Source: Cryptomeria japonica
Lineage: Eukaryota > Streptophyta > Pinopsida > Cupressales > Cupressaceae
Assembly: GCF_030272615.1 (NCBI RefSeq)
Contig: NC_081414.1
Span: 306,037,164-306,101,163 of the forward strand
Length of the DNA stretch: 64,000 bases
Direction: 5' to 3'
Under the pieces are notes generated by a model. That model had not been told where the DNA came from. It did not search any database and worked only from the letters and a program-made list of their open reading frames with translations. The first letter of the stretch is position 1, and the number at the start of each line of letters is the position of its first letter. Below are positions 56,054 through 64,000 of this stretch, one piece after another. The position numbers were made by a program, and so were the translations under genes.

Positions 56054-57498
56054 GAACTAGGTCTTGACCAAGATGTGTGAGACTAGATGAAAATGGAAAG
56101 ACTATAGAAGACCAAGAGTTGGATGGAATGTAAATGAATCTGAGGTGTACTTGCAATGTCCAAAGTTTAAGACCAAATATGTATGTAGTAGAGTAGGTGT
56201 GACTTCCAAAGAGATGATAGATCTCTTGATGAGGTAAGTTGACCTTGAGTCCAAGTAAGACCAAATGAGACCCAAAGGTGATAGACCTTGATGAGGGACC
56301 ACTTAGCAAAATGTTGTTGTATGTATTGTGTTGATAAAGCACAATGAGGACACGCAAGTGACCTTTTGACCCAAGTTTAGACAAATGTGAATGCAATGCA
56401 AGGTGTAAATCAATGATGAACTTTGTGAGACCCAATAGGTTGAATGCTAGATGAAAACCTAGAGAAACAACCTAGGAAGCTCAAGAAATCTGAAACTGAT
56501 TGCTCTTATTTGTTGGACTGTAAATTTTTCCCAATATTGAACATAGACGTGCCTGTATACTCAACAGACATGATTAAAGGACACAGACATGTTTCTAAGA
56601 TTTTGTGAATATAGTTTTTCTTATGATGACACAGATCTGTTCCTATCCTACATAGACACGGTTAAATGACATAGACATTTTTGAACACTGCACAGACATG
56701 TTTTCAAAAACTAAGTGCAAATTTTCCAATTTGTAAAGTTGTTTGTTGTGACCAAATCTGGATTTTTGACTATTTTTTTGTGACAAAAGGATGTACAATG
56801 TTGATGAGGACTCAATGTTTGCAGGTGTTTAGACTCAAAATGACTCAAAGAAAAGTGTGTTGTTTGATGTAAAATTGTTTTGCATACACTTGAAGACACA
56901 AAAGAAACAATGTTTTTATTTTTTATCTTGAATGTTTGAATGTTTAAAAGAAGACAAGCACAATTCTTATGGTTGGCCAAGACAACAGTTGTTGATCCCA
57001 CATGGGGTTTCCTTTGAGGCTACACTATTCAAATCAGATACTTAGATGCTTGAACCCATTGGCTCCACTCTCGGCACTCACTTCTCTGAGGCAGCCAAGA
57101 ACTAGTTCCCATGAAAAACTCCTCGTGGCAAAATTTGTATCTCTACTAAGAACCGCATGTGTGTGGGCCACTCCAGAGGTCCGACCTCCTACCCCAACAA
57201 CTAGAAGGATTTTGGCTTTCTAAAACAAAAAAGGTGCTAGTAAGGGCATCTGCTTGTGTGGCCATACATGCGGCACTTTCAGCTCTGTAAATAAAGAAGG
57301 ATCCTAGCTAGTAGGGGTTACGCCTTACTACTGATCAAATAAATTTGATCAAATAGGTTTATGGGGAGACATAGTGTCGGTATGAACTAATCAACAAATG
57401 TTACCCATGGCTTTCACCATGGATACAATTATTTATAATGGTTTGAAAGAGGTGGGTTTTCCTCGCTACCACTTGGGTCATTCTCTCCTCGCTGGTAG
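56054..57498 (-). other. Gypsy-4 leader
   Basis: No coding domain. 56545-56705 holds repeats of CACAGACATG/CATAGACAC about every 25-35 bp, the inverse of the 47900-48190 repeats. 57000-57250 is GC-richer with no frame conserved. 57420-57498 precedes the Element-5 LTR. The Gypsy-4 primer site and 5' LTR are not in view and should lie beyond Element-5. Confidence 0.5.
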
Positions 57499-58974
57499 TG
57501 TTGGGACTCATTAAAATTGAGTCAATTTTTGAGGCCCAATTCAAATTTTTGCTTTGCATTTCCAAATGAGTCAGTTTGAATGGTCTAGTTAGAGAGAGGG
57601 CAAAATGGAGCTAGTTGATTTTTAAAGGGTAAGGCTTGGAAAATTGTTGTACACTTTTCATTTGGCCTATGCAATGATGTGCAACTTTTGGAATTCAATT
57701 TGGATCATTTTACTAGGTACCCATTTTGAGGGGTGAGCTGAAAGTGCATTTTAGGCACAAATGCAGATTTTATTGAGTAGCCTACTTTGGGTGTTTATAT
57801 CTTTTGCCCTATTGATTGTCATGAAGAATTTGAAAATGGATTGAATGGCATGTATAAATGTGAGTCAACATGCAAAATTTCAAGTCTTCATGAATCCATT
57901 TGCTCAATTTACCAAGCTCGATATGTTTGCAGTTTGTATGGTTTGACAAGTCCCTGTTTCAGGACCTAGTCGAGGCCCTGTTTCGCATAAGTGTAAAAGT
58001 TGCCTCAGTGAGTGTTATGCCAAAATGTTTGTACTGGGCTCTTGTTGGTATAAATCATGAGTCATGTTTCAAATTTCAAGCCTCTGCCAATCCGTTGATC
58101 AGTTTTCAAAAGGGTTCATTGAGCCATCGTTTTCAGTCTTCCACACTTTTGTTGCCGCATCAGTTAAAGTAGCCATTTTCATGAGCGTGCCATTTGCTCC
58201 CAGTCAGACTTTTGATTGAACTAAGAATTCAAAAATTTAATATGTACTTCAAGGTACCTATGTTTCAAATTTGAGGGTCTATGGAGGTCGTTTGATATTT
58301 TTGAGAAAGGCATCATGTGTTGCCAGAACATTGACTTCATCAGGTCCGCAGTGTCGACAAAGCTAGTTGGTCATTTTCAGCAATTAATATCTCTTCTTTC
58401 AGGATTCATCTTGGAGAACTGCTTGGCAGAGTTCATCCTTGTATATCAGAGTACACATCTGTCTGATGGTGAGGTCCAGAATGGTGTTTTGACTGGCTTG
58501 AAAAATAGGTCTTCGCGATTAAATGCGAAAATGTGGCATAAGTGTTTGAAAGTCACGAAACTCAGTCTGATGATCCGAAAATGGTGCCGATCGATTCCAG
58601 AGGTATTTTTAAGGTTCATCAGGTATTTCTAAGGTCATTTGTATGAAAACAAAATTTTTTTTAGTCAGACCCACTTTGGGGCCCGACCTGGCTCATGCCC
58701 GCACATTGATTTTGTGGCAAAATGATCTTATTTCACAGCTTTTCAACCCCTGGAGATAATCAAGAAAGTGATTGATGCTATGGCTTACTCAAATTTGAAT
58801 GTTTTACATTGGCATATTGGAGATTCCAATCTTTGCAAACTTATGGAATGGTGCTTATAGCCTTTTACAGTGGTATACAATGAAGGATGAGAGGGAAATA
58901 TTTGGATATGCTCAGAAGAGAGGGATGTGTTCAGAGATTTTAAGAATCTTCAGTAAGTAAAATTCCAATCCAAT

Positions 58975-59810
58975 ATTCCCTCCCCTGCTGTGTGGAAGTG
59001 GTAATAATGGGTTTAAAAAAAAAACCTTTCAGCCAATGCAATTTGCTGGTGTATGACCAAATTCCATAGCATATGTAAATCCCCTCTCTACGTGATTGGT
59101 GAAGGCATTTAAACTCTTAGCAAATGCAAATCTAGCAAATGAAAAACCAATGCCTTCTCCTACGTGGTTATTGGGAACCATAGAAACTTCCAAGCAATGC
59201 AATTGGCTGGTGCATAACCTGTGTCGCAGTCTAGAGGGGCAGTGTTGAAAACAGTAGCAAATGCAACAATGGCAGCTCCCTGTGTGGTATTGGAGCAGAC
59301 AATATGAAACTTCTTAGAAAATTACCATTAGTAGATTCCTTGAGCCAATTTCCTCCTTCACGTGGCTGTGGCTGAGTAGAGATATTGAAGTTTGGGCAAA
59401 TGCAATAATAGGTGCATGAACTAATTCTTCCTTGGTATGGACTGAAATGGTAACCAATTGAAAACAAACCAAATGCTTTTGGCAGCAGTCCTCCCTCTCC
59501 TACGTGGCTTTGACAAGTGGAGAAATGCCCCCTACGTGGTGATTGGAGGAGAGGCATTGAAGACTTAGCAATTTCCCTTATTTTACGTGGCATAGTAAAG
59601 TAGCTTTTATCTCCAAGCAAATGCAAATTCTAAACTCCTCCCTATTGTGCGTAGCATGTTTGAAGTTGCAGAAACTTTGAAGTTAAATATTATTAGCAAA
59701 TGAATGGGTCCATCCTCTCCCTCTACGTGAGCTTGCTGAATAGGTTTTAAAACAAGTTCAAAACCAAATGCATGGTCAAAAGGCATTGAAAGCTTCAAGA
59801 AAAATGGTAA
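58975..59810 (+). repeat. degenerate repeats with TACGTGG and GCAAATGCAA
   Basis: Eight or nine diverged units, about 60-110 bp each, built on CTCCTACGTGG, ATTGGAG, GAAACTTCTTAGCAAATGCAA and in two places GCAATTTGCTGGTG / GCAATTGGCTGGTG. Most units keep an ACGT core (TACGTG or CACGTG). Confidence 0.75.
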
Positions 59811-60126
59811 GGCGCCATTAGCACTCTTGAGAAACCTTTAAAATCCAATGCCAGGCATAAGGTAATTATCCCACATTGGCTGTGCACTGGGAGTTTTTAA
59901 TATTTAAAACTAAGGCCACACTCATTCATAGTGTGAAAGCCTTAAGTGCTTTTGATGAGTGGTGCTTGATGGGTGCCCAAGTGGGCCCCACACGTGTGGG
60001 CACAGATCCCAAGGTAATTGAGGAGGTTGAATGAGTGGCGACCGGCTGGACCCACGGAGGCACAGATCTTGAGGCGGGCAACATTTTGTAGACAAAGGGC
60101 AGCTTAAAGAGTGAGCAGGTTCCAAG

Positions 60127-60310
60127 AAGATCGACGGTCGGCGTGATTTCTCAAGCCAAAGATGCACACTGGTTAGCCATCACGAAACGACAAAAAGCAG
60201 AAGGCCAAAAGTGAAGGTTAAAGACATTGCATGTTCGAGATGATCTGACGGTCGGTGCAACTGCGCAAAGGAAAGATGCATGCTGAATAAGGTCTACGAA
60301 ATGGCAAAAG
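60127..60310 (+). repeat. two ~68-bp repeats with GACGGTCGG
   Basis: 60127-60195 and 60241-60310 share GACGGTCGG, a CAA-rich centre, AAAGATGCA and ACGAAA..GCAAAA, 114 bp apart. Confidence 0.7.
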
Positions 60311-60494
60311 ATAGATTGTAGTCCAGGTCCAACTGAGGTGGCGTACATGTGGCGGTCCAGCTTGCGGGTCCTGTCTAGTGGCCCACAGGTGGCAGACACG
60401 TGGTGATGAGCAAGCAACCCAATGGCAATGACGAGGTAGACATGTGGCGAAAGATGGTCTATCATCCCAGGTGGCACCTAGTGGACCCCATCAA

Positions 60495-60574
60495 CCAATC
60501 AGAGGTTGCCACGTGGCAGGGCGCCAGGGCATAATCAGGCCAAAAATCAATGTTAAAATCAAGTTATATATATA
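60495..60574 (+). promoter_or_regulatory. LTR promoter module: CCAAT, G-box, TATA
   Basis: CCAAT at 60495-60499, CCACGTGGCA (perfect G-box CACGTG at 60510-60515) and TATATATATA at 60565-60574, in the classical order and spacing. Three more perfect CACGTG sites lie upstream (59359, 59991, 60397). Transcription would start near 60600, leaving about 1.1 kb of R/U5 before the primer site. G-boxes are bound by bZIP/bHLH factors and respond to abscisic acid or light in plants; that response here is inferred. Confidence 0.6.
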
Positions 60575-61736
60575 GTTTCAACTATATTAAAAATTCAAAA
60601 ATTTAAATGATTGGAGGCACATGAGTGATTAATACGCTTAGAGGCTTATTTTTGGCCAAAATACCAATAATAATATATCACTGGAAAGCTCTCGAGTTGA
60701 GGAATGTGGTTATGCAGTTAATTTTAACAAATATGGGATATTTCAAGAGTAGTTTCCATAGGAAAGAGAAAGGGATTGAAATTCAGTTAGAAAAAAGGAC
60801 ACTTGGCAGTGTGTTATGCAGATCTGATCTTTTCCCTCTTCCTTCTTATTCCATTTTTCCTCTCATTGTAAGAGTTCCAGAATTCTGTGAGAGTGGCTCC
60901 AGTTTTCATGGCTTCCAGTTCTAAACTTCTTGACCCAAATGTGTAAAATTCTTTGGTTTGTTTCAAGGTATAGGGATAACATTGCAATCATGGAGATGTT
61001 TTCTAGTTGCAAGTTTTACTTGTGTCAGGCATGAGTGAATTCCACACAGTATTGTCTCTAGGCATATATTTCATTGTCATGAATTAAATCCTTAAGGAGG
61101 ATGAAATTTGTCAATTTCAATGAGATTGTTGTGGCTGTTTGTAGGTATCCTTCAATGAAGGTTTTAAATTCTATAGTCAGTCATAAATGGTGAAATATGT
61201 ATCTAGATTTGATAATTTTGTGAATGAATCAAATAATGCATTATTATAAGGTATTAATGCATGAATATCTTGTTTAAGGAAAACAAACTTGCATCTATGA
61301 TTTACATTTGCAGTTATGTGTGTGACTCTGTTACCCAATGAACAAGGCACTGGTCTTGCAGATTTGGGGATAGTTTCATATCAACATTTTAAAAGACAAA
61401 TCTATTTCCCTTTATGTTTAGGGGTTGTGTTCTTTCATTCCAAGGTCTTTTTCATCGGTTGTTTATACAGATTTAGCCAATATGTATGTGTTATCTAATT
61501 TCTTGAGCTTGTGGAATGGTCCATCTCCTTTTGTTGATGCAATCTTGTGTGTAATTGGTTTGATTAAATGCATCATAGGTACACCCACCTAGGTTTTGCA
61601 AAGCCTAAAGAGTAGAAGGAGTTAGGTCCTTGTTATGTTGTCCGAGCCCTGAAGTGTTTCATTGATTGAGATTGGCTATCTCATAGATAGATTTGCAGGT
61701 GTTCTTGGGTTAACCAGATTTGGTGAACAACAAAAA

Positions 61737-61754
61737 TGGCGACTCTGCTGGGGA
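61737..61754 (+). other. Element-5 primer-binding site (tRNA-Arg type)
   Basis: TGGCGACTCTGCTGGGGA, identical to the Gypsy-3 site. A shorter echo TGGCGACTCTAG occurs at 61983-61994 in the leader. Confidence 0.9.
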
Positions 61755-62668
61755 ACTGAATAGAAATTACATAATTTCATCCAGTTAGTCAGTCCATTGA
61801 GAATGCACAGAGTTGAAAATGTCTTTTATGGTTGAGGGATTTAGTATTATGTCTGAGGTTGTAATGGTATTGTCTGCTATGAGAGAAAGTTTCTTGTAAA
61901 GAATTAGAGAAAATATCCATTGTTGAGAGTTGTAAGAAGTTCTTATAGCTATTTATGAATTAACCCCAATGTCATAATTGGGTGGCGACTCTAGTCTCTG
62001 TACCGATGCTTGTAGGAAGTTTTTATTCCAAGATTTTCACAAGAATAGTAGATAATCTGATGAATCATATCAAGATGCAGATGATTAAATTAGTTGTATT
62101 CTTAGACATGGTATTTTCATCATAAAAGCTTGAGAAGAAAAGTGCAGTAAAAGATTTCAGTTCACACACAAAAAAAATGGTTTTTCAGATTTGTGTTAAA
62201 CAGCCTGGAGTAAATTGGTTGCAGCGAGATTGAAGTAGACAATAAAGAATTTGAATATGTGTTGAATGACATTCTACTGTTCAAAATGTCCTCTATGCAA
62301 GAGGTGGTGACTCTATGATAAAAGACAGTGTTGAAATGTGAAGTTAATCTTCAGATTTATAAGTCCTACAGCTGCAAACACCTAGGTATTTTCAGAAGTT
62401 TCAATGCAACAATTTGTTCTGAAAATCTAAATGAGTAAAATAGTTTTCCCATTAAGTGAATAGCACTAGTAAAGGGGGAAAGAGGATTTACAAACCTATT
62501 TGCATATCTATTTTACTGAAGTTACAACATATATATTCTTCTGTAGTATGCAAATTTGAAAAGCTTTGTGTCAAGAAATGTTATGAAAAGATTTAAATAA
62601 GGATATGTGCTTGAAGTGTTTTATTATTCAACGCAAGGTTGTATAATTATTTGTAGAAGCAAGAAGAA
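61755..62668 (+). other. Element-5 leader
   Basis: 914 bases between primer site and gag, AT-rich, without a domain. Packaging and dimerisation signals would be expected here but cannot be named from sequence alone. Confidence 0.6.
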
Positions 62669-63697
62669 ATGAGTAGTGAAGTTTTTCAGCCTTGTGTATT
62701 TTCACATATGACCATGCCTAGTGAAGTATCACAACCATATAATAGGGGAAGTTTCATCATGAACCATTATCCTTCTCTGAGCTTTGAAGGTATTCTGGGT
62801 TACCCAAATCCCATACCCACGGAAATTAGAAAGTATTTTCCAGTATTTAGTGGGAAGAGATCTGAATCAGCATGTCAACATTTGAAAATATTTTTAGATT
62901 TGATGGGAGAATTTGAAATCTGTCAAGAAGATGTGTGTATGAAGTTACTTGTTCAATTATTGAAAGAGGATGCAAGGGATTGGTTCTCCTTTTTGCCAGT
63001 AGATTCTATTCCCTCATGCGAAGAATTAGTTGCATCTTTTCTTGAGCAATTTTCTCAGAGAATAAACTTTAATGATGCACTGAGGAAATTGATGGAGATC
63101 AGAATTGAGGAAGGTGAATCAGTGCCAGCCTTCAATGTCAGATTCTCCAAAGCATTGGTTGAGATCCCACAAGGGTATAAACTAAAGGACAAAGTGTCCT
63201 TAGTGATTTATTTAGATGCCTTTGGAAGTAAGATGAGTTACAGGTATAAAGAGCCAAAGACATTACATCAGGCATTTGTGACAGCCATGGACATAGAGAA
63301 AAATTTGAAATATGGCATTCCTAAAAGACTTGTATCCACCAGTGTCTGTTGTCATAGTGTATGTAATGCTACAATTAAGTGTGAAGTGAGAAGTAATGCT
63401 CAGAGTTTTGGTGTTCATACTTGTGTTGCCAACCACGACAATTTCATTCCCAATGAAAATCAGAGTTGTTTCATGCAAACAATGGTTGATCCTCACTTAA
63501 ATATTGATAATGTCAATTGTGTTGAAGACGAGGTTAAAGTGTTTTTAGATTTTACTTCTTATAATCATGTTGATGATCTTTCTAATTTGAAAGTTATGCA
63601 CAAAGTTAATTTAGAAAATTTGAATGGTATGTATGATTGCAATGAAAATGTAGCACACATTGATGAACAAATTTTTAAACAATGTCATATGGAATAG
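62669..63697 (+). CDS. Element-5 gag
   Basis: 342 open codons from ATG 62669. Residues about 50-200 form a retrotransposon capsid: RKYFPVFSGKRSESACQHL, DLMGEFEICQEDVCMKLLVQL, DARDWFSFLPVDSIPSCEELVASFLEQF, EEGESVPAFNVRFSKAL, IPQGYKL. The C-terminal third is Asn/His/Cys-rich without a clear zinc knuckle. Gag forms the particle that packages the element RNA. A UAG at 63695-63697 ends it, but the frame stays open afterwards. Confidence 0.9.
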   Translation: MSSEVFQPCVFSHMTMPSEVSQPYNRGSFIMNHYPSLSFEGILGYPNPIPTEIRKYFPVFSGKRSESACQHLKIFLDLMGEFEICQEDVCMKLLVQLLKEDARDWFSFLPVDSIPSCEELVASFLEQFSQRINFNDALRKLMEIRIEEGESVPAFNVRFSKALVEIPQGYKLKDKVSLVIYLDAFGSKMSYRYKEPKTLHQAFVTAMDIEKNLKYGIPKRLVSTSVCCHSVCNATIKCEVRSNAQSFGVHTCVANHDNFIPNENQSCFMQTMVDPHLNIDNVNCVEDEVKVFLDFTSYNHVDDLSNLKVMHKVNLENLNGMYDCNENVAHIDEQIFKQCHME

Positions 63698-64000
63698 CAA
63701 AGTGCAGTGCAATTCCAGAAGATTGCAGAACTTAGGCAAGCTCTTGAAGTTGTGGATAAGAAAGTTCAAATATTGGAGAGCCTTAGAGTTATTAATGAAG
63801 ACCTTCTGCAATATGGTGAAGAGGATTCTTCAGAAAAGGACTATGAACTGAATGCTTGTACACTTGTAGAACAACATGCTGATCTAATAGATGGTTTTAT
63901 GACAGAAAATTTTAGTGAACATGCTGAAAACTCATTAGATGAAGTAAATGGCAGCAATATTCATCTTTTTTCTTTGGCTGATGCCGAGTGTTCTATTGGT
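63698..64000 (+). pseudogene. gag continuation after in-frame UAG
   Basis: The same frame is open for 101 codons to the window edge: QSAVQFQKIAELRQALEVVD, KKVQILESLRVIN, then an acidic part (EEDSSEKDYE). The first 35 residues look like a coiled coil. Either the UAG is a point mutation in a once longer gag or it is read through. The rest lies outside the window. Confidence 0.65.

Larger units (their letters stand above)
57499..61732 (+). repeat. Element-5 5' LTR, about 4.2 kb
   Basis: The right end GAACAACA lies four bases before the primer site; the left end is placed at TGTTGGGACTC because TGTTG mirrors CAACA. The left end is therefore less sure than the right. Small frames in it (57787-57969, 57900-58172, 58315-58632 and others) match nothing. 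It holds two repeat arrays and a promoter-like module, listed separately. 61520-61730 is the likely U5. Confidence 0.55.
57499..64000 (+). mobile_element. Element-5: Ty3/Gypsy retrotransposon, 5' part
   Basis: 5' LTR (probably 57499-61732), tRNA-Arg-type primer site, 0.9-kb leader, gag from 62669 running past the window edge. It is opposite in strand to Gypsy-4, into whose leader it seems inserted. The primer site equals that of Gypsy-3, placing it in the Tat/Athila side of Ty3/Gypsy. Pol and the 3' LTR are outside the window. The long open gag suggests it is one of the least decayed elements here. Confidence 0.8.

Noticed and set aside
57787-58632. Plus-strand frames of 60-105 codons in the Element-5 LTR
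   Set aside because: They lie in LTR sequence, lack known motifs and have no start context or partner frames; treated as chance.

Overview
This window is a dense, nested block of plant LTR retrotransposons. No host gene, rRNA, intact tRNA gene or CRISPR array is supported. The organism is a seed plant with a large repeat-rich genome. A gymnosperm fits (mixed old Ty1/Copia, chromovirus-like Ty3/Gypsy and Tat/Ogre-like Ty3/Gypsy elements, very long LTRs, a plant mobile domain), but the species cannot be read from the sequence. Most coding regions carry stops, frameshifts or deletions.

Region 1 (1-11159): remains of a minus-strand Ty3/Gypsy element ('Gypsy-A'). It keeps an LTR edge with polypurine tract at 1260-1274, a gag relic (8194-9948), a primer-binding site (9949-9960) and the start of an LTR at 9963. 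It is split by a complete minus-strand Copia element (Copia-1, 1548-8188, target duplication ATGAG) and by a 369-bp miniature element (TRIM-1, 9174-9542).

Region 2 (11160-29165): the pol 3' half of a minus-strand chromovirus-like Gypsy element ('Gypsy-2': RT end, RNase H, integrase, chromodomain). It is cut into pieces by Copia-2 (plus, 12054-18831), a solo LTR (19389-20341, duplication TATAC) and Copia-3 (minus, 20383-28789, duplication TCCAC). Copia-3 itself carries TRIM-2 (23856-24199, duplication TTTAC) and another solo LTR (24549-25620, duplication TCTCT).

Region 3 (29166-38145): a minus-strand Tat-like Gypsy element ('Gypsy-3') with the order gag, protease, additional RNase H, RT, RNase H, integrase. 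The additional RNase H lies before RT. A 1-kb terminal-inverted-repeat transposon sits in gag. Its primer-binding site matches tRNA-Arg, and a tRNA-Arg 5'-half-like sequence lies just beyond the integrase stop. The LTR at 37268-38145 has a primer-binding site on one side and a polypurine tract on the other, so two elements appear to share it.

Region 4 (38146-57498): a minus-strand, pol-deleted Tat/Ogre-like element ('Gypsy-4') with gag, protease, an integrase tail and, antisense to these, a plant-mobile-domain gene relic. A plus-strand non-autonomous LTR element ('Element-4', 38560-47841, duplication GTAAG) is inserted in it. Element-4 keeps only a gag tail and a G-patch-like piece and is full of short repeats.

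Region 5 (57499-64000): the 5' end of a plus-strand Gypsy element ('Element-5') with a probable 4.2-kb LTR holding tandem repeats and a CCAAT/G-box/TATA promoter, a tRNA-Arg-type primer-binding site, and a long gag frame that runs off the window after one in-frame UAG.
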